64,000 bases of DNA, from assembly GCF_018991925.1 (NCBI RefSeq), contig NW_024725489.1, positions 7,157,933 to 7,221,932 on the forward strand, in the 5' to 3' direction. Origin of the DNA: Homarus americanus. Its lineage: Eukaryota > Arthropoda > Malacostraca > Decapoda > Nephropidae. The position numbers and the translations under genes were made by a program. The notes beneath the pieces are model-generated. The model was not told where the DNA came from. It ran no database searches and saw only the letters and a list, made by a program, of their open reading frames with translations. Below, one piece after another: positions 23,515-38,856 of this stretch. Positions within the stretch are counted from its first letter, which is position 1. Every line of letters starts with the position of its first letter.

Positions 23515-26500
23515 GTCCCCTCCCACCACAGCTGCTACAAGGCGTCCCATACTACCACCACAGCTGCTACAAGGCGTCACACTACTACCATAGCTGCTGA
23601 GGCGTCCTACACCACACCACAAACTACCACCAGCTGCTGCCACACCAGCACCACAACACCACACTATCACCACAGCTGCTACAAGGCGTCCACTACCACC
23701 ACCAAACTACCACCACACCTGCTACAGCGTCCTACTACAAAAGCTGCTACAAGGCGTCCCTACCACCACAGCTGCGGGCGTCCCAACTACCACCACCACA
23801 CTACCATCACAGCTGCTACAAGACGTCCCTACTACCACAGCTGCTGGGCGTCCCACACTACTACCACAGCTGCTACAAGGCGTCCACACTACCACCACCA
23901 CACTACCATCACAGCTGCTACAAGACGTCCCACCTGTCTGGCTGCTAGGGCGTCCCACTACCACCAGCTGCTACAAGACGTCTCACAGCTGCTACGGCGT
24001 CCCTACCACCACAGCTGCTACGGCGTCCCACACTACCACAGCTGCTACAAGGCGTCCACTACTACAGCTGCCACATGGCATCCCACACCAGCACCACAAC
24101 ACCACACTACCACAGCTGCTAGAAACCGTCATACACAGCTGCTACAAGGCGTCCCACCACCCACACCACACACTACCACCCCAGCCTACATGGCGTCCCC
24201 ACCTACCACCACAGCTGCTACAAGGGCGTCACCACCACACTACCACCACAACTGCTGCAGCGTCCTACTACCAACAGCTGCTACAAGCGTCACACTACCA
24301 CCACAGCTGCTACAAAGCGTCACACCACACCACACTACCACCACAGCTGTTACAAGGCGTCCCTCTACCAGCTGCTACAGGGCGTCAACACTCACCACCA
24401 GCTGCACAAAGCGTCCCACACTACCACCATCCACTACCCACCACAGCTGCTGCAAAGGCGTCCCACTACCACCACCACACTACCACCACAGCTGTTACAA
24501 AGGCGTCCCACTCTGCCAACACAGCTGCACAAGGCGTCCCACACTACCACAGCTGCTACAAAGCGTCACACTACCACCACCACACTACCACCACAACTGA
24601 TACAAGGCGTCCCACAATACCACCACAGCTGCAACAAGGCGTCCACACTACCACCACAGCTGCTACAAAGCGTCCCACACTACCACCACAGCTGCTAAAA
24701 GGCGTCCGACACCACCACCACTGCAACAGCTGTTACAAGGGCGTCACACTACCACCACAGCAGCTGGGGTAAAACACCACGGCTGCTGCAAAGCGTCCCA
24801 CACTACCACCACAGCTGCTACAGGCGTCCCACACCACCACCACACTACCACCACAGCTGTTTGAAAGGCGTCCCACACTGCGGCGCGGCATACTACCACC
24901 ACAGCTGCTGCAAGGCGTCCATACTACCACCACAGCTGCTAGGCGTCCCACACTACCACCACACCTACCACCACAGCTGCTACAAGGCGTCCATAATACC
25001 ACCACAGCTGCTACAAGGCGTCATTTACCCCTCACAACCACCACAGCACCACACTACCACCACAGCGGCTACAAGGTGTCCTAACCACCACATTACCACC
25101 ACAGCTGCTACAGGGCGTCCCATACTACACCACAGCTGCTGGCGCCCCCATACTACCACCACAGCTGCTGCAAGTCCCACACTGCCACCACTGCCACCAC
25201 ATGCTGCTACAAGGCGTCCTATGCTACCACACTCCACCACAGCTGCTACCAGGGCGTCCACACTACCACAGCTGCTGGGGTAGTCCACAGCCACCACAAC
25301 TGCTACAGGGCGTCCCACACTGCCGCCAGCTGTACCTGGGGCGTCCCATACTACCACCACAGCTGCTGGGCGTCCCACACTACCGCCACAACTACTACAA
25401 GGCGTCCCACAATACCACCACACTACCACCACAGCTGCTAGGGCGTCAAACACACTACCACCACAGCTGCTACGGCGTCCCATACTACCGACGACCACCA
25501 CAGCACCACACTACCACCACAGCTGCTACAAGGCGTCCCACGCCACCACTGGAGCCGCTTCTGGGGCGTCCATACTACCACCACACGACCACCACAGCAC
25601 CACACTACCACCACAGCTGCTGGGGCGTCCCACACTACCACGAGCCGCTGGGGCGTCATACTGCCACCACGACCACCACAGCACCACACTACCACCACAA
25701 CTACTGGGCGTCACATACTGCCACCGCACTACCACCAGGAGAAGCTGGGCGTCCCTACTGCCACCACTACCACCACAGCACCACACTACCACCACAGCTA
25801 CGCAAGGGCGTCATACTGCCACCACACTACCACCACAGCACCACACTACCACCACATGCTACAAGGCGTCCATACTACCACCACACTACCACACCACACT
25901 ACCACCACAGCACCACACTACCACCACAGCTGCTCTGGGCGTCCCATACTACCACCACACTACCACCACAGCTGCTAGGGCGTCCAAACACTACCACAGC
26001 TGCTACAAAGCGTCCCATACTACCACCACAGCTGCTGCAAGGCGTCCCACACTACCACCACAGCTGCTGCAGGGCGTCAAACACTACCACAGCTGCTGGG
26101 GCGTCCACACTACCACCACAGCTGCTACAAGGCGTCAAACACTACCACCACAGCTGCTACAGGGCGTCCCATACTACCACCACAGCTGCTACAAGGCCCA
26201 TACTACCACCACACTACCACCACAGCACCACAATGCCATCACAGGTTGCTGCAAGGGTCACACTACCACCACACTACCACAGCTGCTAAAGGCGTCCACA
26301 CTATCACCACACTACCACCACAGCTGCTATAAGGCGTCCCACACTACCATCACGCTGCAACAAGTGCTACCACCACGCGCACATGGCGTCCACACTACCA
26401 CCACAGCTGCTACAAGGTCCGCACTACCATCACAGCTGCTAGAGGCGTCCCACACTACCACAGCTGCCAGGCGTCCCACACTAACCACCACAGCTGCTTC

Positions 26501-29500
26501 AAGGCGTCCGCACCACCACACGCTGGCGCTGTAAGGCGTCCCCACTACCACCACAGCTGCTCCGGGCGTCCCCACACTACCAGCACACTACCACCACAGA
26601 TGCTTCAGGCATCACACCCACCACCACCACACTACCACAACAGCTGCTACAGGGCGTCATACTACCACCACAGCTGCTACAAGGCGTCCCACACTACCAG
26701 CACACTACCACAGATGCTAGGGCATCCCACACCACCACCACCACACTACTACCACAGCTGCTACAAGGCGTCCACACTACCACCACAGCTGCTACAAGGC
26801 GTCCCACACCACCACTACACTACCACCACAGATGCTGCAAGGAATCCCACACTACCACAGCTGCTCAAAGCGTCACACACTAACACCACCACACTACCAC
26901 CACAGCTGCTACTAGGCGTCCACCTACCACCACAGCGTACAAGGCGTCCCACTACCACCACAGCTGCTACAAGGGCGTCACACCACCACCGCACTACCAC
27001 CACAGCTGCTGCTAGGCGTCACACTACCACCACAGCTGTTACAAGGCGTCCCCACTACCACCACAGCTGCTCTAGGGCGTCCACACTAACACCACCACCA
27101 CCAAGCTGCTACAAGGGCGTCCCACACCACCACCACGTAGCACTGTGTACCAGGGCGTCCGCACTACCACCACAGCTGCTGCATCCCACACCACCACCGC
27201 ACTACCAGCAGCTGGTGCACATGGCGTCCCAGCTACCACCACACTACCACCACACAGCTGGGGCGTCCCACACTAACACCACACTACCACCACAGCTGCT
27301 ACAAGGCGTCCCACACTAACACCACCACACTACCACCACAGCGTTTACAAGGCGTCCTGCACTACCACCACAGCTGTTACAAGGCGTCCCACTACCACCA
27401 CAGCTGCTACAAGGCGTCACACTACACCACCACACTCACCACCACAGCTGCTACTGGGCGTCCACACTACCACCACACTACCACCACAGCTGTTACAAGG
27501 CGTCGCACTACCACCACAGCTGCTACAAGGCGTCCCCACTACCACCACACTACCACCACAGCTGTTACAAGTCGCACTACCACCACAGCTGCTGCTGGGG
27601 CGTCCCACACTGCCACTACCACCACACAGCTGGTACATGGCGTCCCAGACCAACACAGCTGCTACAGGGCGTCCCACATCACCACCACACTACCATCACA
27701 GCTGCTAGGCGGACCGCACTACCAATACACTACCACCACAGCTGCTGGGGCGTCCCACACTACCACCACGGCTGCTGCAAGGGCGTCCCACATCACCACC
27801 ACACTACCACCACAGCTGCTACAGGGCGTCCACACTACCACCACGAGCTGCTACAAGGCGTCCCACATCACCACCACACTACCATCACAGCTGCTACAAG
27901 GCGGACCGCACTACCAATACACTACCACCACAGCTGCTACAGGGCATCACACACCACCACCACACTACCACCACAGGATGCTGCAAGAGATCCTACATCA
28001 CAGCTGCTGCAAGGCGGACCGCACTACCAATACACTACCACCACAGCTGCTGCAAGGCATCACACACCACCACCTACCACCACAGATGCTGCAAGGAATC
28101 ACACTACCACCACAGCTGCTACAAGGCGTCCCACACTAACACCACCACACTGCACCAGCTGCTGCACTAGGCGTCCCACCCACCACACTACCACCACGGC
28201 TGTTACAAGGGCGTCCCGCACTACCACCACGGCTGCTCTAGGGCGTCCAACACTATCACCACAACTGCTACAAGGCGTCCCAGACTACCAACACAGCTGC
28301 TACAAGGCGTCCCACACACCACCACCGCACTGCAGCACGAGCACGGTGCGTTCTGAGACTACCAACCACAGCTGCTCAGGGCGTCCCACATCACCACCAC
28401 ACTACCATCACAGCTGCTACAAGGGCGGACCGCACTACAATACACTACCACGGCTGCTACAGGGCATCACCACCACCACCACACTACACCACGAGCTGCT
28501 ACAAGGCGTCCCATACTACCACCAAACTACCACCACAGCTGCTACAAGGCGTCCACTACCACCAAACTACCACCACAGCTGCTACAGGCGTCCACACCAC
28601 CACAACACTACCACCACAGATGCTACAAGGCGTCCCACACTACCACCACAGCTGCTACAAAGGCGTCCCACACCATCACCACACACCCCACAGCTGCTAC
28701 AAGGCGTCACACTACCACCACAGCTGCTACAAGGCGTCCCACCATCACCACACTACCACCGGCTGCTACAGGGCGTCCCCCTACCACCACGGCTGCTGCA
28801 AAGGCCACACCATCACCACACTGCACCACAGCTGCTGCAAGGTCCATACTACCACCACAGCTGCTGCCTGGGGCGTCACACTACCACCACAGCTGCTACA
28901 GGGCGTCCACACTGCACCACAGATGCTGAAGGTCCTCTATCACCACAGCTGCTAAGGGCGTCCACACCACCACCACACTACCACAACAGCTGCTTCAGGG
29001 CGTCCACTACCACCACAGCGCTGCTACAAGGCATCCCACATTACCACCACAGCTGCTGGGCGTCCCACACTACCACCACGGCTGCTACAAGACGTCCCGC
29101 CACCACAGCTGCTGCAGGCGTCCACACTACCACCACAGCTGCTACGGTGTCCCACACTACCACCACAGGTGCCTGGGCGTCACACCACCACCACAGCTGT
29201 TACAAGGCGTCACACTACCACCACGCAGCTTCTACCAGGGCGTCATACTACCACCACAGCTGCAACATGGCGTCATCTACCGCCACACACCACCACAGCT
29301 GCTGCAGGGTCCCACACTACCCCACGGCTGCTACAGGGCGTCCCACACCATCACCACACTACCGCCACAGCTGTTACACGGCGTCCCACACTACCACCAC
29401 AGCTGCTACAAGGGCGTCCCACACCATCACCACACTACCACCACAAGCTGCTGGCACGTCCCACACTACCATCTCAGCTGCTACAAGGCGTCCCACACTA

Positions 29501-32500
29501 CCACTACAGCTGTTACAAGGCGTCCCACACTACCACCACAGCTGCTACAAGGGCGTCCATACAACCACCACAGCTGCAACGCGTCCCCATACTACCACCA
29601 CAGCTGCTGGGCGTCCCATACTACCACCACAGCTGCAACATGGCGTCATACTACCACCACACTACCACCACAGCTGCTACAGGCGTCCCACACTACCACC
29701 ACAGCTGCACAAGGCGTCCCATACTACCACCACACTACCACCACAGCTGCTACAATGTCCCATACTACCACCACAGCTGCTACATGGCGTCCCATACTAC
29801 CACCACACTACCACCACAAGCTGCGCAATGCGTCCCATAACCCACCACAGCTGCTAGCATGGCGTCCCATACTACCACCACACTACCACCACAGCTGCTA
29901 CAAGGCGTCAATCACTACCACCACAGCTGCTACAAGGCGTCCCACTACCACCACAGCTGCAACATGGCGTCCCATACTACCACCACACTACCACCACAGC
30001 TGCTACAATGCGTCCCATACTACCACCACAGCTGCTACATGGCGTCCCATACTACAACCACACTACCACCACAGCTGCTACAAGGCGTCAATCACTACCA
30101 CCACAGCTACAAGGCGTCCCATACTACCACCACAACTGCTACAAGGCGTCCCACACTACCACCACAGCTGCTATAAGGCGTCCCATGACGACCACCACAG
30201 CTGTTACAAGGCATCCCACACCACCACCACACTGCCATCACAGCTGCTACAACGCGTCCCACACTACCACCACAGCTGCTACAAGGCGTCCCACACTATC
30301 ACCACCACACTACAACCACAGCTGCTACACGGCGTCCCACACTACCACCACACTGCTACAAGGCGTCCCACACTACCACACAGCTGCTACAAGGCGTCCC
30401 ACACTATCACCACCACACTACAACCACAGCTGCTACACAGCGTCCACACTAACACCACTGCTGCTGCAAGGCGTCCCACACTACCACCACACCTACCACC
30501 ACAGCTGCCAAGGCGTCCCACACTACCACACACTACCACCACAGCTACTACAAGCCGTCTCACGTTACCACAACCACACTCCACACCACAGCGCTAGCAA
30601 GGTCCCACACCAAAACACTACCACCACAGCTACTACAAGGCGTCTCACGTTACCACAACCACACTACCACCACAGCTGCTACAAGGCGTCCCACACTACC
30701 ACCACAGCTGCAAGGAGTCCCACACTACACCATAGCTGCTACAAAGCGTCCCACACTAACACCACAGCTGCTACTAAGCGTCCCACACCACCACACACAA
30801 CCACCACAGCCGTTACAAGGCGTCCCACACTACCACCACAGCTGCTACAAAGCGTCCCACACTACCACCACAGCTGCTTCAAAGCGTCCCACACTACCAC
30901 CATCACACTACCACCACAACTGCTACAAGGCGTCCCACACACTACCACCACAGCTGCTACAAGGCGTCCCACACTACCACCATAGCTGCTACAAAGTTCC
31001 CCACACTACCACCACAGCTGCTACAAAGCGTCCCACACCACCACCACACTACCACCACAGCTGTTACAAGGATGTCCCACACTTCCACCACAGCTACTAC
31101 AAGGCGTCCCACACTACCACCACAGCTGCTACAAAGCGTCCCACACTCACCACCACAGCTGCTACAAAGCTTCCCACACCACCACACAGTACCACCACAG
31201 CTGTTACAAAGGCGTCCCACACTACCAACACAGCTGCTACAAGGCGTCCCACACTACCACCACAGCTGGTACAAGTGTCCCACACTACCACCACAGCTGC
31301 TACAAAGGTCACACACTACCACCACGGCTGCTGCAAGCGTCCACTACCGCAACACTACCACCACAACTGCTACGGCGTCCCACACTCACCACAGCTGCTA
31401 CAAGGCGTCACACTACCACCACAGCTGCAACAAAGGCGTCCCACACTACCACACCAGCTGCTACAGGCGATCACCACCACCTACCACCACAGCTTTTAAG
31501 GCGTCACTACCAACCAGTTGCTATAGCGTCACACTACCACCACAGCTGGTAAGCGTCCCTACCACCACAGCTGCTGCAAAGCGTCACACTACCACCACAG
31601 CTGCTAAGCGTCCACACCACCACCACACTACCACAACAGCTGTTACAAAGGCGTCCCCACTACCACCACAGCAGGCTACAAGGCGTCACACTACCACCAC
31701 AGCTGCACAAAGCGTCCCACACTACCACCACAGCTGCTACAGGCGTCACACCACCACCACTACCACCACAGCTGCTGGGCGTCACACTACCACCGCTGCT
31801 ACAAAGCGTCACACTACCCACCACAGTACCGGCGTCACACCACCACCACACTGCCACCACAGCTGTTACAAAGGCGTCACACTACCAACACAGCTGCTGC
31901 AAGGCGTTATACACTACCACCACAGCTGCTAGGGCGTCCCACCTTCACCACTACCACAGCTGCACCTGAGGCGTCACACTACCACCTCACCTCTCCAGGC
32001 GTCCCACACTACCACCACCACACTACCACCACAGCTGCTAGGGCGTCAAACACTACCACCACAGCTGTTGCAAGCCGTCCCACACTACCACCACCACACT
32101 ACCACCACAACTGCCACAAGGCATCACACTGCCACACCTACCACCACAACTGCTGCAAGGCATCCCTACTACCACCACCACACTACCCACAGCTGCTGCA
32201 TGGCGTCCCATACTACCATCACCACACTACCATCACCACATACCACCACAGCTGCTACAGGCGTCACACTACCACCACAACTGCTAGGCGTCCGACACTA
32301 CCACCACCACACTACCACCACAGCTGCATCAAGGTGTCAAACAATACCACCACAGCTGCACTGAGGCGTCCATACTACCACCACAGCTGCTGCAAGGGTC
32401 ACCACCAGGCTGCTATAAGATGCTCATACTACCACCACAGCTGTTACCAGGCATCACACCAGCCACCTGCCAGGCTGCTACAAGGCGTCCCATACTTCCA

Positions 32501-34785
32501 CCACAGTGCACAAAGGCGTCACACTACCACAGCTGCTATAAGGCGTCTCATTACCACCACAGCTGTTGCAAGGCGTCCCCACACCACCACAGCTGCTATA
32601 AGGCGTCTCATACTACCACCACCAGCTGCTGCAGGCATCCCACACCACCACCACTACCACCACAGATGCTGCAGGCGTCCACACTACCATCACCAGCAGC
32701 TGCTGCAGCCACACTCCTCCACCACACTACCACAACTGCTGGGCGTCCCCACACCACCACACTACCACCACAGCGTTACAAGGCGTCACACTACCACCAC
32801 AGCTGCTGGGCGTCCCACACCACCACCGCACTACCACCACAGCTGGTAGCATGGCGTCCCAGACTACCAACGGCTGCTACAGGTCGTCACACTTCCATCA
32901 CAGATGCTACAAGGCGGACTGCACTACCACCACAGCTGCTACAGGCATCACCACCTCCACCTACCACCACCAGCTGCTACAAGGCGTCCCCACACCAACA
33001 CAGCTGCTAGGCGTCCCACACCACCACCACACTACCACCACAGTTGCTACAGGCGTCACACTACCAACAGCTGCTGCAGGCGTCACACCACCACCACACT
33101 ACCACAGATGCTAGGCGTCCCACACTACCACCACATTACCACCACAGCTGCTAAGGCGTCACACCACCACCACACTACCACCAGATGCTACAGGCGTCCC
33201 CACTACCACCACAGCTGCTACAAGGCGTCACACTACCACCACAGCTGCTGCAAGGCGTCCCCACAATGCCACCACAGATGCTAGAAGGCGTCACTCTCCA
33301 CCACCACAGCTGCTGGGCGTCCCACACCACCACCACACTACCACAACAGGCTGCTGGTCACACTACCACCACCACACTATCACCACAGCTGCTACAAGAC
33401 GTCCCGCACTACTACCCAGCTGCTGCAAGGCGTCAAACGCTACCACCACAGCTGCTGGGGCGTCCCATACTACCACCACACTACCACCATATCACCACAC
33501 TACCACACAGCTGCTGCCAGGGCGTCATACCACCACCACACTACCACCACATCACCACACACTACCACCACAGCTGCTACAGGCGTCATACTACCACCAC
33601 ACCACCACAGCTGCTGGGCGTCATGCTACCACCACAGCTGCTACAGGCGTCCTACTACTACCACAGCTGCTGCAAGTCATGCCTACCACCACACTACCAC
33701 CACATCACCACACTACCACCACAGCTGCTACAAGGCGTCCCATACTACCACCACACTACCACCCACAGCACCACACTACCACCACAGCTGCTGGGCGTCC
33801 CCTACCACCACAGCTGCTACAGGGCGTCCCACACTACCACCACACTACCACCACAGCTGCTACCAGGCGTCACACTACCACCACTACCACCACAGCTGCT
33901 ACAAGGCGTCCCATCTACCACCACACTACCACAGCTGACAAGGCGTCATACTACCACCACAGCTGCTGCGGCGTCCCATACTACCACCACAGCTGCCTAG
34001 GCGTCCCACACTACCACCACAGCTGCTACAAGGCGTCATACTACCACCACAGCTGCTGGGCGTCACACTACCACCACAGCTGCTACAAGGCGTCCCATAC
34101 TACCACAGCTGCTGCAAGGCGTTACTACCTCACTACCACCACAGCACCACACTACCACCACAGCCTAGGCGTCTGTACCACCACATTACCACCAGCTGCT
34201 ACAAGGCGTCACACTACCACCACAGCGCGCTGCGGCGTCCCTAATACCACCAGGCTGCTACTAGGGCGTCATTTACCACCTCCACTACCACCACAGCACC
34301 ACACTACCACCACAGCAGCTACAAGGCGTCCTATACCACCACATTACCACCACAGCTGCTGCAAGGCGTCCCATACTACCACCACAGCTGCTGCAAGGCG
34401 TCCCATACTACCACCACAGCTGCTGGGCGTCCCACTACCACCACAGCTGCTACTGGGGCGTCCTATACTACCACACTACCACCAGCTGCTGGGCGTCTAT
34501 ACTACCACACTACCACCACCGGCTGTAGGTCACACTCCACGGCTGCTGCAAGGCGTCACACTACCACCACTACCACAACAGCTGCTGGGCGTCTATACAC
34601 CACACTACCACCACAGCTGGTACAAGGCATCATTACCACCACACTACCACCACTGCTGCAAGGCGTCCTATACCACCACACTACCACCACAGCTGCTACA
34701 GGCGTCTATACCACCACACTACCACAAGCACCACACTCACTACCACCACAGCTGCGGTCATGCCACCATACTCGCCAAATAAACC
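23515..34785. repeat. 11.3-kb minisatellite array, unit about 32 bp, roughly 300 copies
   Basis: Basic unit: ACTACCACCACAGCTGCTAC followed by AAGGCGTCCCAC, 32 bp, with an optional extra ACTACCACCAC of 11 bp. Most copies contain CAGCTG (E-box and PvuII-type site). The copies at 29.7-31.3 kb are clean and regular. Elsewhere (24.9-29.3 and 31.3-34.7 kb) many copies show TGGGGCG, CCAGGGCG or CCTGGGGCG in place of TACAAGGCG, and lose 1-4 bases. Long frames in all plus frames (up to 503 codons of T, H, P, Q and L) arise because the unit rarely spells stops. Confidence 0.96.
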
Positions 34786-34885
34786 ACCACAGCCGCAAAC
34801 ATCACGCCACAACCTTGACTTACTGGTGGAGCTCACTGACTATCTCCCTCCCTCAAGTTTCTTTCACCCTATCAGGCACATGCTG

Positions 34886-35177
34886 CACCGTCTGTCTCCT
34901 GCACCGTCTGTCTCCTGCACCGTCTGTCTCCTGCACCGTCTGTCTCCTGCACCGTCTGTCTCCTGCACCGTCTGTCTCCTGCACCGTCTGTCTCCTACCA
35001 TCTGTCTCCTACCATCTGTCTCCTGCATCTGTCTCCTACCGTGTCTCACACCATCTGTCTCCCGCACCGTCTGTCTCCTCTGTCTGTCTCCTACCATCTG
35101 TCTTGTCTCTCCTGCACCATCTGTCTCCTGTCTGTCTCACCGTCTGTCTCACCGTCTGTCTCTGCACCATCTGTCTT
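34886..35177. repeat. 16-bp minisatellite (CTGCACCGTCTGTCTC)
   Basis: Seven perfect 16-bp units at the left, then decay into CTACCATCTGTCTC and shorter forms. Three units make 48 bp, so frames repeat every 16 residues. Confidence 0.95.
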
Positions 35178-35220
35178 CTAACCTAACCTAACCTAACCTA
35201 ACCTAACCTAACCTAACCTA
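35178..35220. repeat. Interstitial (CCTAA)n telomere-type repeat
   Basis: About 8.5 perfect copies of CTAAC directly abutting the 16-bp array. It is followed by TTGAGCTTCAAGTGAAATAA and TTAATCTTCAGGTGA. Confidence 0.93.
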
Positions 35221-35259
35221 GCGGCAGAAGGGTTTGAGCTTCAAGTGAAATAACCTAGG

Positions 35260-35733
35260 GGGTTAATCTTCAGGTGATAACAGCACCTGTGCTTTATATA
35301 GATATTCACCCAAATGAATCCCACCAATTTATTCACCGAGTTATTCAACAATGACTCAATTGTTGATGATTATTCACGGCTGAGCTTCTAACTATCAAAG
35401 AGGTCAAGCAAAAGTCAGCTGATGAATCAAAACAGCTAGCTCGGTCCCACGCCTTGTCCTCTCCTCTCTCACGTTCAGAGGAGACAGATCCTTACCACTT
35501 TAACAGGGATGAACACGTAACTCAAGTGTTCTCTCAAAGTGTATCCATAACACTTCCCTGGAGAGAATTCATAATTTATTCTCTCAAAGTATAAATATAT
35601 ACCTGTGTACTGTATATAGTTGTTTCGATAATAACGGAAAAACAGCAAGAAGTGTTTACATCAAGCCCTGCCACTTGAAGAGCTCCAGAACTTATTTAAA
35701 ACAATATAATGTGATACCAAAATGGCTATCACA
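35260..35733 (+). promoter_or_regulatory. Candidate 5' LTR of the Gypsy element (start not located)
   Basis: Called because its right edge, CTATCACA, is followed after two bases by a tRNA-Leu-type primer-binding site. It contains TATA-like words (TTTATATAG near 35293, TATAAATATATA near 35591). No second LTR was found in the window, so the left edge cannot be fixed and the call rests on the primer site and the downstream gag-pol-env order. Confidence 0.35.
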
Positions 35734-35735
35734 TT

Positions 35736-35745
35736 TGGTGGCAGC
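35736..35745 (+). promoter_or_regulatory. Candidate tRNA-Leu primer-binding site
   Basis: TGGTGGCAGC is complementary to the GCTGCCACCA end (acceptor plus CCA) of animal tRNA-Leu as I recall it. It lies two bases after a CA dinucleotide, the usual LTR end. Confidence 0.4.
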
Positions 35746-35826
35746 CCTGAGACAAATACGAAAAACCATTGCAGTACTCAGAAGCAGTAATTATTGATGA
35801 ACCAAGTGAACCTAGTGACCTAAGTG

Positions 35827-36111
35827 CAGGGCCGGATTAAGCTTAATAGGGGCCTGAGGCACAGATCAACTTGGGGCCCCCTACCCTCAAGGTATATATG
35901 AATAACAAGAACAAAATATACCCAAATTTATCAATGATTTCATCAATATTAAGCTTCTGCAAAATAACACATTTAATGTTCATAAGAGACAGAAAATTGA
36001 GACTTTGCTAGGACATCGTTGAACGAAGTTCATGTTTTATATGCTTCAACTTCGAGAATGTTTGGATTTGGGGGCCAGTGCCTCAAGTGCCTCATGGTTA
36101 ATCCGGCACTG
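35827..36111. mobile_element. hAT-like MITE, 285 bp, with 8-bp target duplication
   Basis: Terminal inverted repeats: CAGGGCCGGATTAAGC at the left, and GGTTAATCCGGCACTG at the right, whose complement is CAGTGCCGGATTAACC. Subterminal GGGGCCTGAGGCAC and GTGCCTCAAGTGCCTC also pair. Flanking octamers are CCTAAGTG (35819-35826) and CCAAAGTG (36112-36119), 7 of 8 matching, the hAT signature. There is no transposase frame inside, so it is non-autonomous. Confidence 0.85.
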
Positions 36112-36119
36112 CCAAAGTG

Positions 36120-36413
36120 ACATAAGTGGCAGTAAATCATCAACAGTGGTTATAAATACTTTCAAAACGTATACACAAAAACCCAGTGGTAACAAAGACA
36201 TTAGACAGAGCAGTCAAACCTCCCACCCCCCTGGAGCCGACATCAACCGAGCCTACCCGAGTGTTGTCTTAGTGTTGCAGCCAGCTAAAGACCAGCCAAC
36301 CAGACAGCCAGCCAGCACTACAACACTGTAGTACTAGGGAGGTTGTCATCGTGGTTCCAGACAAGCAAGCAACCTTTTGCTTAAATAATCAAGAATCGCC
36401 AGTGAGCAAGACA
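36120..36413. other. Unique stretch, nothing recognised
   Basis: Lies between the hAT MITE and a short tandem array. An open plus frame to 36331 starts inside the MITE and has no recognisable motif. It may be leader of the Gypsy element. Confidence 0.4.
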
Positions 36414-36569
36414 GGTCAGCCCCAGGTTGATCGCCGCAAGACAGGTCAGCCCACCAGGTTGATCGCCGCAAGACGGGTCAGCCCCAGGTTGATCGCCGCA
36501 AGACAGGTCAGCCCACCAGGTTGATCGCCGCAAGACGGGTCAGCCCACCAGGTTGATCGCCGCAAGACG
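36414..36569. repeat. 30-32-bp tandem repeat, five copies
   Basis: Unit GGTCAGCCCACCAGGTTGAT then CGCCGCAAGAC(A/G). Two of the five lack the CA of CCCACCAGG. Copies are nearly identical, so the amplification is recent. Confidence 0.93.
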
Positions 36570-36674
36570 TGTTGTACTACCAACTGAATTCTAGTTAAAG
36601 TGCCATGTTGTTCGTTCCGAAATAACATGATAGCATTTATATGTTAATTCGGGATATTGTCAAGTGTGTCATAT

Positions 36675-36945
36675 AACCATCTGTATTGACAACGAAATAA
36701 TATAATAATTGTTTAATGTTATAACCAAGAATTAAAGATCTATTTTGTTACTTGTAAAAGTAAGACCCAAGGGTCCAGTCCTATCTGAGCGTTCAAAATA
36801 ACCATCTTATTTGTCACAGAAATAATATAACAACAGTTGTTTAATGATGTAACAAGTAATTGAAGATCTATTTTATGAATGGTAAAGTAAGACCTTAGGG
36901 TCTAGTCTTAGCTGAGTGTGTTAAATTGACATCTTATCCACTCTT
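36675..36945. repeat. About 124-bp tandem duplication, 2.2 copies
   Basis: The blocks starting AACCATCT at 36675 and 36800 share TAATATAA, TTGTTTAATG, AAAGATCTATTTT/GAAGATCTATTTT, GTAAGACC and AGGGTC(C/T)AGTC in order. A third partial start follows at about 36924. It ends near AATAAATATTGAATT and a TTCCAACA; the layout could be an LTR enhancer duplication, unproven. Confidence 0.75.

Positions 36946-38478
<1,533 letters not shown>

Positions 38479-38554
<76 letters not shown>
38479..38554. repeat. (TA)n microsatellite
   Basis: Perfect TA dinucleotides on the far side of the Penelope-like remnant. Confidence 0.97.
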
Positions 38555-38556
<2 letters not shown>

Positions 38557-38627
38557 CATGTAGAAAATGATAAATAAATCTTGATTCAAGAGGAAGAGCC
38601 CTTGGAAACACCTAGGGTGTCTTCATT

Positions 38628-38772
<145 letters not shown>

Positions 38773-38856
38773 ACTTTTAGTAATTTTAATATTTTCTCTT
38801 CAGTTCCATAACTCATTATAAATATTTTTGCATTACTCCATGAGTGGGCAACGTAG

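Noticed and set aside
28346..29857. Plus-strand frames of about 500 codons in the 11-kb array
   Set aside because: Same cause: stop-poor tandem unit, with neighbouring frames equally open and no non-repeat domain.
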